Part shown: one piece after another, positions 1-7,359 of the stretch | How positions within the stretch are numbered: the stretch's first letter is position 1 | Layout of the letters: every line of letters begins with the position of its first letter | Assembly: GCA_902783175.1 (NCBI GenBank) | Contig: CACZQA010000233.1 | Location: 1 to 8,630 of the forward strand | DNA length: 8,630 bases | Reading direction: 5' to 3' | From: an uncultured Coriobacteriaceae bacterium | GTDB lineage: Bacteria; Actinomycetota; Coriobacteriia; Coriobacteriales; QAMH01 | Position numbers and translations under genes: made by a program | Notes under the pieces: generated by a model | The model's database searches: none | The model's input: the letters and a program-made list of their open reading frames with translations, nothing else | What the model was told of the DNA's origin: nothing

Positions 1-1319
1 ACGCGCTTGCACAAATCCCCGATGCCCGCGACGTCCTCGTCCGTCTCGCCGGGAAGCCCGATCATGAAGTAGAGCTTGAGCGAGCCCCAACCGGCCTCGA
101 ACGCGCTGGTCACGGCGTTGAAGAGGTCCTCTTCGTTCACGCCTTTGTTTATGACGTCGCGCAGGTGCTGCGTCCCCGCCTCGGGGGCGAGCGTCAGGCC
201 GCCCTTCTTCTCGCCAGCGATCAGGCGTGCAAGCTCCACGCCAAACGCGTCCACGCGCTGACTGGGCAGGCTCACGCTCTTGCCCGTCCCGTGGAAGCTG
301 CGGTTGAGCCGGCGCAGCTGCTCGACGATGGTGGAGTGGTCCGTCGACGAAAGCGACGTGAGCGACACCTCGTCGTAACCGGTGCAGGCAAGCCCCTGGG
401 CGACGGCGGCGACGATCGTGTCCGCGTTGCGCTCGCGCACGGGGCGGTAGATCATGCCCGCCTGGCAGAAGCGGCAGCCGCGGTTGCACCCGCGCAGCAC
501 CTCGATGGCGAGGCGGTCGTGGACGAGCTCGTTGTAGGGCACGATGGGCTCGGGCAGCGCCTTGACCGCGTCGAAATCCTGGATGACGAGCTTCTCGACC
601 GTCTTGGGCACGGACTCGTCAAGCGGGCGCGCCACCTCGTAGAACAACCCGTCGGAAAGCTCGATGCGCCGCGCCTCGTACAGCGAGGGAACGTAGAGCC
701 CCCTCACCTCGGAAAGCGCGCGCAACACCTCGGCACGCGTGGCACCGGCAGCCTTGAGCTTGCGGTGCAGGAGCGCCACCTCGACGTCGGCGCGCTCGCC
801 CTCGCCGATGAAGATGGCGTCGAAGAACGGCGCGTACGGCTCGGGGTTGAACGCGCATGGTCCACCGCCGAAGACGAGCGGATCGCCCTCGCCGCGCTCG
901 GAGGCGCGCAGCGGGATACCGCCTAGGTCGAGCGTCTCGAGCACATTGGTCGCCGCCATCTCGTGCGGCAGCGTGATGCCGACGAAGTCGAACTCGCGAA
1001 GCGGCGTGAACGTCTCGAGCGACGCCAGCGGCAGCCCCTTCTCGCGCATGAGCGCGATCATGTCGACCCACGGCAGGTACGCGCGCTCGCAGTAGATGCG
1101 CTCGTCGGCGTTGAGCGCATCGTAGAGAATCGAGATGGCCTGGTTGGCCTGGCCGATCTCGTAAGTGTCCGGATAGATCATCACCGCATGGTAGTCAGCG
1201 TCGGGCTTGTCTGCGGGCTCGATGGCCCCCCACTCCTGGCCCAGATAGCGCGATGGCTTCTCGACCTGTTTGACGAGCGGGGCGTACTTCTCCCATAGGG
1301 CGGTATTGGCTTTGAACAT
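1..1319 (-). CDS. Radical SAM protein, TIGR03960 type (3' end cut off by window edge)
   Basis: The first 439 codons of a longer protein are visible, open from ATG to base 1. The N-terminal part (about residues 40-180) is a B12-binding-like Rossmann region of the kind found in this family, with PDTYEIGQ near residue 50 and VFGGGPCAFNPEP near 150. I see no cobalamin-ligating DxHxxG, so cobalamin use is doubtful. The radical SAM core follows, with the [4Fe-4S]-binding CNRGCRFC motif (C278, C282, C285), LAPEAG (about 377-382) and a later MIGLPGETDED segment. The family usually runs to about 600 residues, so the C-terminus is missing here. The substrate is unknown; a role in RNA or protein modification is only a guess. 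The start follows the stop of the DUF697 gene by 9 bases, and its AGGA Shine-Dalgarno (1327-1330) overlaps that TAG, which suggests translational coupling. Family assignment is strong and function is open. Confidence 0.88.
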   Translation of the reverse strand, partial: MFKANTALWEKYAPLVKQVEKPSRYLGQEWGAIEPADKPDADYHAVMIYPDTYEIGQANQAISILYDALNADERIYCERAYLPWVDMIALMREKGLPLASLETFTPLREFDFVGITLPHEMAATNVLETLDLGGIPLRASERGEGDPLVFGGGPCAFNPEPYAPFFDAIFIGEGERADVEVALLHRKLKAAGATRAEVLRALSEVRGLYVPSLYEARRIELSDGLFYEVARPLDESVPKTVEKLVIQDFDAVKALPEPIVPYNELVHDRLAIEVLRGCNRGCRFCQAGMIYRPVRERNADTIVAAVAQGLACTGYDEVSLTSLSSTDHSTIVEQLRRLNRSFHGTGKSVSLPSQRVDAFGVELARLIAGEKKGGLTLAPEAGTQHLRDVINKGVNEEDLFNAVTSAFEAGWGSLKLYFMIGLPGETDEDVAGIGDLCKR

Positions 1320-1328
1320 GTGTCGGTC

Positions 1329-2381
1329 CTAGTTGTTGGCGGCGGGGCTCTTCACGCGCATGCGCAGCATGGTCACCCCGTCGACGACGTTTTCCACGGC
1401 GGTCGTGCCGTTGTCTGCAAGGTCGGCGAGCACGTCGAACAGACCGTCGAGGGCCTCTTTGGGCGAGGCGAGCGCGACGTTGCCCTCGTAGTACCCGATG
1501 GCGGAATAGCCCATCGCGACTGTGCCCGATGCGGCGACGGCGGGCTTGATCGCCCAGCCCATAACGGGCACGAGGCTCACGAGCTTGCGCGCGAGGGCAC
1601 GGCAGCCAAAGCCGCCGGCCACAACCGCCGCGACCTCCTTGATGCGGTCGGTGGACAGGTCGTTTCCGTACACCGCGGCAATCTGCAGGACCATGCGGGC
1701 CTGGTTGAGCGTGATGAGCGGCATATCGGCACCCGGCATGAAGAAGACGAGCCCGATGGCGCCGTTCTCGATGGCATTGTGCTGCGTCAGCTCCACGGCG
1801 AGCGGATGGCGCAGGAACGCGAAGTTGGCAGCCATGGCAATGCGCTTGGCCGGGGCGTTGGAGACGATCCAGGAACCCAGCTCTTCGAGCGGGCGCCTCG
1901 TGCCGGGCTTGACGTCGATGTCGACGATGTCGTCCATGGGAATGCCCTTGCCCACCGCAGGAGCGCTGGCCGTCGCCGCGGGCGTCGGGACGGTATTGGC
2001 CTTCAGGGTCTCGTCCGCCAGACGCTGCGCCGCCTCGGGGTTATCGGCAAAGAAGGTCTCGCCGCGCGCGATGGCTACCACGGAGGGGATGCCCTTGGCG
2101 CGCGCCGCAGCCGCGACGTCGCCGAGGAGCAGCGAGTCGCCGCCCACGATCACGCACAGGTCGGCGGGCAGCGGCAGCCTGGGCACAGAGGTCCCCAGCA
2201 CGACGCTTTCGACGATCGCGGTCGAGCCCTGCCCGACAAACGCGTCGATGATGTAGTCGATGAGCGTGTCGCTTGCAGTCGGGTCGAACACGAGGTCAAC
2301 GTAGACGGGCAGGTCACGTTCCTGCCCGATGTTGGCCACGGAATCGAGAAGCTGCTTCACATCGATGGGCATTTTTGACAT
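1329..2381 (-). CDS. DUF697 (YcjF-like) membrane-associated protein with degenerate GTPase-like N-domain
   Basis: This is a 350-residue protein of unknown function. Residues about 20-125 look like an alpha/beta Rossmann-type domain, with strands PVYVDLVF (25-32), AIVESVVLG (55-63), ADLCVIVGG (73-81) and IPSVVAIARG (98-107). The layout recalls the Era-like GTPases fused to DUF697 elsewhere, but no GxxxxGK[ST] P-loop or NKxD is present. A Pro/Ala-rich linker (130-147) leads to a DUF697 region (about 180-300) with GADMPLITLNQARMVLQIA and GCRALARKLVSLVPVMGWAIK, which probably forms membrane-associated hairpins. The ATG at 2381 was chosen over upstream in-frame starts because it overlaps the rodA stop (TAATG) and has the Shine-Dalgarno AAAGGTGG at 2392-2399, 10 bases away. 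A second ATG lies three codons in. Its place directly behind rodA suggests, but does not prove, a role linked to the cell envelope. Confidence 0.85.
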   Translation of the reverse strand: MSKMPIDVKQLLDSVANIGQERDLPVYVDLVFDPTASDTLIDYIIDAFVGQGSTAIVESVVLGTSVPRLPLPADLCVIVGGDSLLLGDVAAAARAKGIPSVVAIARGETFFADNPEAAQRLADETLKANTVPTPAATASAPAVGKGIPMDDIVDIDVKPGTRRPLEELGSWIVSNAPAKRIAMAANFAFLRHPLAVELTQHNAIENGAIGLVFFMPGADMPLITLNQARMVLQIAAVYGNDLSTDRIKEVAAVVAGGFGCRALARKLVSLVPVMGWAIKPAVAASGTVAMGYSAIGYYEGNVALASPKEALDGLFDVLADLADNGTTAVENVVDGVTMLRMRVKSPAANN

Positions 2382-3607
2382 TAGCGTGACGCCACCTTTC
2401 TCGTGCGGTTCGACACATCCAGGCGCCGCGACCAGATGGAGCACAGCAGCCCGATGCAGATGAAGTTCGTCAGCATGAACGACGAGCCATAGCTCATGAA
2501 GGGCAGAGGGATGCCCGTGATGGGCATGAGCCCCAGGTCCATGCCGATGTTCTCGAGTATCTGGAACAGCCACATGCCCATGACGCCGGCGACGATGCAT
2601 GAGCCGAGTTTATCAGACGCGCGCAGACCAATCGTGAGCGCGACCGCCATGAGGGCGAGGTACAGCGCGAGCAGCACGAGCGCGCCCAAAAAGCCGAACT
2701 GCTCCGCGTAGACGCAGAAGATGAAGTCCGTCGCCGCCTCGGGCAGAAAGCCGCCCGACGACTGCGTCGCGTTGCCAAAGCCCTTGCCCGTAATCTCGCC
2801 GGAGCCGACGGCGATCTTGGCCTGGTTGAGGTTGTAGGCATCATCGGCGTAATCGGGGTTGTCCTGATCGATGAAGACGAGCAGGCGGCTCATCTGGTAG
2901 GGCTTCAGGATCTGGATGTCGCCACCGGACCAGGTGTTGAGCGCGCTGTTGAGCCCGAGGCCGCCCGCGACGATCACGACGAGCGTGAGCAGCGTGACGA
3001 TAATCCACCTGCGCGAGGCGCCGCCCACGAACAGGATGAAAAAGCCGATGACCAGCAAGACGAGCGTTGAGCCCAGGTCCTCGCGGATGAGCAGCACGCA
3101 CGGCAGCAGCAGACAGCCGACGAGCTTGAGATAATCGGTGCCCTTGGTGATCTCGCCGTCGAAGCGCGCGCAGCCTGCCGCCATCATGAGGATGGTCACG
3201 GGCTTTGCCCATTCGGACGGCTGGGCTGTGAGCGGGCCGATCTTGATCCACGAGGTCGCGCCGTTGACCTCGATGCCGAGGCCCGGAATCATCGGCAGCA
3301 TGATGAGCAGGCAGTCGATGACCAAAAGCGGGACGAACCAGCTCCCAAACCGGCGGTAGTCGAACAGCCAGAACAGCACCATCAAGACGATGCCGATGCC
3401 GATGCCGATGACCTGACGCCAGAAGTTGTACTCGGCATTCGTGAGCGTGACGGAGTAGACGGTCACGAGGCCGACTGCAACGAGCGCCGCCACGATGGCA
3501 AACAGCGGGATGTTGACGGGGGATGTGCTCTGACGCGCGTTTGCCACCGCAGGCGAAGCGGAGCGCGCGTGCACTTTGGGCGTGCGGCCAAATGTCTTTT
3601 TCGGCAT
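2381..3607 (-). CDS. rodA: RodA, SEDS-family peptidoglycan glycosyltransferase
   Basis: This 408-residue polytopic membrane protein polymerises lipid II into glycan strands during side-wall growth and works as a complex with PBP2, encoded just upstream. A basic cytoplasmic tail of about 30 residues precedes the first membrane segment (about 33-53). SEDS hallmarks are visible: NGATSWIKIGPLTAQPSEWAK (115-135), with the conserved Trp at 120; GSGEITGKGFGNATQ (268-282); LPEAATDFIF (288-297), whose Asp294 matches the essential acidic residue of RodA/FtsW; and GIPLPFMSYGSS (365-376) near the end. RodA is favoured over FtsW because the gene sits between mrdA and the end of an mre cluster. The start is set by a GAGGAG site at 3620-3625 inside the last codons of mrdA, 12 bases from the ATG. 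The stop overlaps the next start. The length is normal for the family. Confidence 0.96.
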   Translation of the reverse strand: MPKKTFGRTPKVHARSASPAVANARQSTSPVNIPLFAIVAALVAVGLVTVYSVTLTNAEYNFWRQVIGIGIGIVLMVLFWLFDYRRFGSWFVPLLVIDCLLIMLPMIPGLGIEVNGATSWIKIGPLTAQPSEWAKPVTILMMAAGCARFDGEITKGTDYLKLVGCLLLPCVLLIREDLGSTLVLLVIGFFILFVGGASRRWIIVTLLTLVVIVAGGLGLNSALNTWSGGDIQILKPYQMSRLLVFIDQDNPDYADDAYNLNQAKIAVGSGEITGKGFGNATQSSGGFLPEAATDFIFCVYAEQFGFLGALVLLALYLALMAVALTIGLRASDKLGSCIVAGVMGMWLFQILENIGMDLGLMPITGIPLPFMSYGSSFMLTNFICIGLLCSIWSRRLDVSNRTRKVASR

Positions 3608-3613
3608 GGGGTA

Positions 3614-5650
3614 TCAGCGCTCCTCGGTTGCCGTGCCGGCAACGTGGCTCGTGTCCTGGCCGAGTGCCGCGGCGAGCACCGAGCGCACGGCGGGTGCGGC
3701 GCATGTGGCGCCCGAGCCGCCTTCCTCGATGCAGCACGCGCACACGTACTGCGGGTCCTCGGACGGGCCGTAGCCGACGAACCAGCCGTAGTTGTCGTGG
3801 CCCGCGACCTCGCCCGTGCCGGTCTTGCCCGAGATGTTGACGCCCATCCCGGCAAAGACGTTTTTGACCGAGCCCTCTGCGACGACGTCGCGAAAGCCGC
3901 TGCGCATGATCTCGAGGTTCTTCTCCTCGAAATCGGGGTGGATGGTGGAGCCCTGGAAGCTCGCGCCGTCGACGACGACGGTCTCCCCGTCGCTTGCCAT
4001 GACGGAGCTCAACAGCACCGGCTTGGGCACGCGCCCCGTGGCCAGACCCGCGTACCCGCAGCAGACCTGCAGCGGCGTGACCAGCAGGTCGCCCTGGCCG
4101 ATGATGAGGTTGGAGAGGTCGCCGGGAAGCCACGCCTGGCTTTCCGGGGCGTCTTTGTTGTAGGCCTTCTTCCAATCGGGCGTCGGCACTCGGCCTTCCG
4201 CCTCGCCGGATATCTCGATACCGGTCTTCTGGCCGAACCCCCAGCTTTTGAGGTACTTCTGGAGCACGGCGTCGCTATCGGCAGTCTCTTGGTAGAAGCG
4301 CTTCGCGATCTCGTAGAACACGACGTCGCACGATTCGACGATGCCCATGTGAAACCCGATCTGGCCATGTCCGCTCGTGTTCCAGCACTTCTGCGGCCAC
4401 TGCTCGCCAAAGCCGGTCCACGTGCCCTTGCAGTCCCAGACGGACTGCTCGCTCGCATAGCCGTACTGCAGGCCCGCAAGCCCTGTGAAGCCCTTGAACG
4501 TGGATGCCGCCGGGTACAGGCCCGCGATGCAGCGGTTGGAGAGCGGGTAGCCCGACTTGTCGCCGGTGAGCTCGCTCCACGTGTCGCTCGAGATGCCGCC
4601 GATAAATTCCGTCGGGTCGTAATCGGGCGCGGACGCCATGGCGATGACCTCGCCCGTCTTCGCGTTCATGCACACGATCGCGCCCGCTGCTGCGTTGTCG
4701 TACTTCGCGTTGTGCGCGTCGACGAACGCCTGCTGCAGCGCCTCCTCGGCGACCTTTTGCACATTGACGTCGAGCGTGAGGCGAACGTCGTTGCCCTGCG
4801 CGGGGTCGATGGAGTCGACGCTGTTCACGACCTCGCCCGAAGCGTTGATCTCGACGCGCTTGACGCCGCGGTCGCCCTTGAGGTAGGCCTCGAAGGCCTG
4901 CTCGGCGCCGTCTTTGCCCACGATGTCGCCCGACTCGTAGCTGACGCCGGCGGACTGCTTTTTCAGCTCGGCTTCTGAGATCGTTCCCGTGTAGCCCAGG
5001 ACGTGCGACGCGAGCTTGCCGTTGGGGTAGGTGCGCACCGTGCGGCCCTCGATCGAGATGCCCGGGAAGGCCTCGTGGTGCTCGGTGATGTAGGCCACGG
5101 CGCGGCTGTCGATGTCGATGGCGAGCACGCGGTCTGCCTGGGCGCCGCCGCTTTGCGATGCCGCCGACTGCTTGATCGTCTCGCGCGGGATGCCCAGCAC
5201 CGTCGAGAGCCTGTTGATGACCGCGGGGTTGTTCTGCACCTCGGCATTGGCGAGCACGACAAACGAGGAGCGGTTGCCAACCAGCTCGACGCCGTTGCGG
5301 TCGAAGATGCGCCCGCGGGGCGCCACGGTGGTGTACTCGGTGATGCGGTTGGACTCGGCCCGCTGGGTGTACTCTTCGCCGGACATGACCTGCATCGACC
5401 AGAGCTTGGCGACGAGCGTTGCCACCGCCGCGCCGATCAGTCCGAAGAAGATGAAGAAGCGGCGGCGCATCGTGACCTCGCCGTCGCCGGAGCTCGAGCT
5501 TTCGGTGCCGACGGGCATGCTCTTTGCCCGCTTGCCGCCAAACGACACGCGCGACTTGTTCTTGCGTCCCGACCTGGCGATGAGGACTATGAGGACAATC
5601 GCCGCTATGAAGAGCAGGACGATTGCCGCTGCGCTGAGGGCTGCAACCAT
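3614..5650 (-). CDS. mrdA: Penicillin-binding protein 2 (MrdA), class B transpeptidase of the elongasome
   Basis: This 678-residue transpeptidase cross-links peptidoglycan made by RodA. In order it has an extra hydrophobic segment (residues 4-25), a basic and Ser-rich cytoplasmic stretch (26-62), the usual signal-anchor (about 64-88), the PBP-dimer/pedestal region (about 100-290, with PRGRIFDRNG at 111-120) and the transpeptidase domain (about 320-660). The active-site motifs are intact: S383-T-F-K386, S440-C-D442 and K609-T-G611. The catalytic Ser is preceded by YPAA rather than the common YPPG. C407, C422, H428 and C441 form a likely metal site, and a C637/C639/C640/C650 cluster lies near the end. 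The start at 5650 is backed by AAGGGAGG (5663-5670) over the mreD stop, 12 bases away. An internal ATG at codon 61 also has a plausible site. The family is usually about 600-640 residues, and the excess is N-terminal. Confidence 0.95.
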   Translation of the reverse strand: MVAALSAAAIVLLFIAAIVLIVLIARSGRKNKSRVSFGGKRAKSMPVGTESSSSGDGEVTMRRRFFIFFGLIGAAVATLVAKLWSMQVMSGEEYTQRAESNRITEYTTVAPRGRIFDRNGVELVGNRSSFVVLANAEVQNNPAVINRLSTVLGIPRETIKQSAASQSGGAQADRVLAIDIDSRAVAYITEHHEAFPGISIEGRTVRTYPNGKLASHVLGYTGTISEAELKKQSAGVSYESGDIVGKDGAEQAFEAYLKGDRGVKRVEINASGEVVNSVDSIDPAQGNDVRLTLDVNVQKVAEEALQQAFVDAHNAKYDNAAAGAIVCMNAKTGEVIAMASAPDYDPTEFIGGISSDTWSELTGDKSGYPLSNRCIAGLYPAASTFKGFTGLAGLQYGYASEQSVWDCKGTWTGFGEQWPQKCWNTSGHGQIGFHMGIVESCDVVFYEIAKRFYQETADSDAVLQKYLKSWGFGQKTGIEISGEAEGRVPTPDWKKAYNKDAPESQAWLPGDLSNLIIGQGDLLVTPLQVCCGYAGLATGRVPKPVLLSSVMASDGETVVVDGASFQGSTIHPDFEEKNLEIMRSGFRDVVAEGSVKNVFAGMGVNISGKTGTGEVAGHDNYGWFVGYGPSEDPQYVCACCIEEGGSGATCAAPAVRSVLAAALGQDTSHVAGTATEER
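5475..5479 (-). promoter_or_regulatory. Possible internal ribosome binding site for a shorter PBP2 (start ATG 5468-5470)
   Basis: GAGGT precedes an in-frame ATG (codon 61 of mrdA) by four bases. Starting there would give a 618-residue protein beginning MRRRFFIFFG, which has the usual one-anchor topology of class B PBPs. The upstream start at 5650 has a longer Shine-Dalgarno match but a wider 12-base spacing. The sequence alone does not decide between one start, the other, or both. Confidence 0.35.
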
Positions 5651-5668
5651 GGGTAGCCAGCGCCTCCC

Positions 5669-6229
5669 TTACTTGAGCCTGGACTTCATGCGGGGCATCT
5701 TGTTCCTGTTCATGCCGCCGCCGAGCTGGGCGGGCATGGACGGAGCGTCGTCGGCGAGGACGAGGCCGATGGTCAGAAGTCCGATAATCGCGAACACGGC
5801 GGAATACAGCGCCGTTGGAATCGAGTGGAACACGAGGACGGCTGCCGCGCCGCCCGCGTCGATGGCCGTGAGCATGACGATGATGCCGTAGACCAGCTCG
5901 ACGAACAGCGAGGCCACCACAGCGAACACCACGACGGTGGCGATGGAGGTGGAGTTGAGGTTGGAGGCGAGCAGGCCGACGATCATCGCCATGATCGTCA
6001 TGGAAAGCGCCATGCCGCCGATGACGTTCGCTCCCATGAGGTCGTAGAGCAGGCCGCAGAAAAAGCCCGCGATGCCGCCCGCGCCGGCGCCGCTGCGCAT
6101 CGCGACGAGCATGACGGGGATGAGCAGGAAGTCGGGCGCGCAGCCCGCCACCGAGATTGCCGGCGAGATGCCTGCCTGAAACAGGATGCACACCACGAAG
6201 GTGATGGTGTAGACGAGCGGTTTACTCAT
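5669..6229 (-). CDS. mreD: MreD, rod-shape-determining membrane protein
   Basis: This 186-residue integral membrane protein is the MreC partner in the elongasome. It is almost wholly hydrophobic up to residue 159, with five or six membrane segments (the first about 5-25). The family-typical pattern GIAGFFCGLLYDLMG (52-66) has the conserved glycines and Asp63. It ends in a basic cytoplasmic tail (about 171-186, ending MPRMKSRLK). MreD diverges strongly in sequence, so the call rests on length, hydrophobic pattern, this motif and its place between mreC and mrdA. The ATG lies inside the last codons of mreC (ATGAGTAA, 8-base overlap), and GGGAGG at 6235-6240 sits five bases upstream, which strongly suggests coupled translation. 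The stop is covered by the Shine-Dalgarno of mrdA. Confidence 0.93.
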   Translation of the reverse strand: MSKPLVYTITFVVCILFQAGISPAISVAGCAPDFLLIPVMLVAMRSGAGAGGIAGFFCGLLYDLMGANVIGGMALSMTIMAMIVGLLASNLNSTSIATVVVFAVVASLFVELVYGIIVMLTAIDAGGAAAVLVFHSIPTALYSAVFAIIGLLTIGLVLADDAPSMPAQLGGGMNRNKMPRMKSRLK

Positions 6230-7352
6230 TGGAGCCTCCCGATGCCGCGGCTCCGGCCGTCGAGCTCGAGCTGCCGGCAGAGCCGCTCTTGCCCGAAGAG
6301 CTCGTGTCCGCGGCAGTGCTGGTGCCCGTCGCCGCGCTGCTCGAGCCGTCCTGGGAAGAGGCCTGCGCAGAGGCGGTCGTGTCTGACGTCGACGGGGTGC
6401 CGGCGCTCTGGGCGTTCGAGCTCGAGCTTGAGCCCGCGCCTGCGCTCGCCGTGTCGGACGAGGACGTACGGGAGTTCGCGATGATCTGGTCGAGGAGCGT
6501 CTGGTCGATGACCGTCGCGGTGCTGTCCTCGTTGCCGGTCAGCACGAGCACTTCCTCGCACGATTGCAAGTTGAAGATGGGCTCGACCGAGATGCGGTAG
6601 TAGAGCTTGGACGAGTCGACCTCGACGTTGCGGACCGTCCCGACAAGGATGCCATGGGGGTAGGTGCCGCCCTCGCCCGAGGAGATGACCATGTCGCCCT
6701 CGGCAACCGTCGAGCCGACGGGCACGTACTCCATCGTCATGGTGCCGTCGTAGGCGCCCTTGACGATGCCGCGCGCACGCGAGCCCTGCACCATGGCAGA
6801 AACCGAGCTGTGCGCGTCGTTGATGAGGCGCACGGTTGCGGTAGTGCTGGTCACAGACTCGACCTGGCCGTAGAGGCCGCACGAGCTCATGACGCCCATG
6901 CCCACGGCGATGCCGTCGTTGCTGCCCTTGTTGATGGTCGCGGTGCGATCCCACCCGGAGGTGGTGTCCACGACTGTGGCGCTGACGGTGGTGAGCGCGT
7001 AGGTGTCGGCGAGCTGCGTGAGAGTGAGCAGGCGCTGGTTTTGCTGGCGGTACTCCTCGAGCTCGCTCACGAGCGTGCGCAGCTGCTCGTTTTCTTTTTG
7101 CAGCTGCTCCTTCTCGTCGTCGGTGCCAATGCTCGCGACGCCCTTGAACGGCGTCGAGAGCCCCGAGCACAGATGCTCGATGGGCTTGGAGACCGTCTGC
7201 ACCGCGTTGCGGGCAGCGGCAAACGCCCCACCGCCGTCTGCGCGCACGCACAGCGTGATGAGGACGATTGACAGAACGATCAAGACGATCGGAATCCACC
7301 AGAGACCCGGGCGTCTGCTCTGGTTCTGGTTGCTGAACGAGAGCCCTGGCAT
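6222..7352 (-). CDS. mreC: MreC, rod-shape-determining protein with long Ser-rich C-terminal tail
   Basis: This 376-residue bitopic protein links MreB filaments to the periplasm-side synthases PBP2 and RodA. It has a short cytoplasmic segment with two arginines (13-14), a single membrane anchor (about 17-37), a coiled coil (about 78-115, with EKEQLQKENEQLRTLVSELEE as its core) and the MreC beta-barrel region (about 118-272, including VGMGVMSSCGLYGQV at 150-164 and YPHGILVGTV at 231-240). From about residue 295 to the end it is a low-complexity tail of Ser, Ala, Thr and Gly of about 80 residues, which is absent from compact MreC proteins. The tail would be extracellular, perhaps buried in the wall. 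The start is 7 bases after the mreB stop, with AGAGGT at 7362-7367 overlapping that stop. The 3' end overlaps mreD by 8 bases. Confidence 0.95.
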   Translation of the reverse strand: MPGLSFSNQNQSRRPGLWWIPIVLIVLSIVLITLCVRADGGGAFAAARNAVQTVSKPIEHLCSGLSTPFKGVASIGTDDEKEQLQKENEQLRTLVSELEEYRQQNQRLLTLTQLADTYALTTVSATVVDTTSGWDRTATINKGSNDGIAVGMGVMSSCGLYGQVESVTSTTATVRLINDAHSSVSAMVQGSRARGIVKGAYDGTMTMEYVPVGSTVAEGDMVISSGEGGTYPHGILVGTVRNVEVDSSKLYYRISVEPIFNLQSCEEVLVLTGNEDSTATVIDQTLLDQIIANSRTSSSDTASAGAGSSSSSNAQSAGTPSTSDTTASAQASSQDGSSSAATGTSTAADTSSSGKSGSAGSSSSTAGAAASGGSNE

Positions 7353-7359
7353 GTATCAG

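Noticed and set aside
1320..2378. Long plus-strand open frame (352 codons) opposite the DUF697 gene
   Set aside because: It is the shadow of the real gene in GC-rich DNA. Its translation is rich in His, Arg and Asp with no recognisable fold, and it lacks operon-like spacing.
2382..2600. In-frame upstream extension of the DUF697 protein (73 extra residues)
   Set aside because: The extension lies wholly inside rodA, is His-rich, and the ATG at 2381 has a proper Shine-Dalgarno and stop-start overlap.
3569..4978. Long plus-strand open frame (469 codons) across mrdA
   Set aside because: It is antisense to a PBP2 with all catalytic motifs intact, and its composition is typical of a complementary-frame artefact.
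4275..6191. Minus-strand open frame of 638 codons overlapping mrdA and mreD
   Set aside because: It is extremely Arg/His-rich, has no domain, and conflicts with two well-supported genes.
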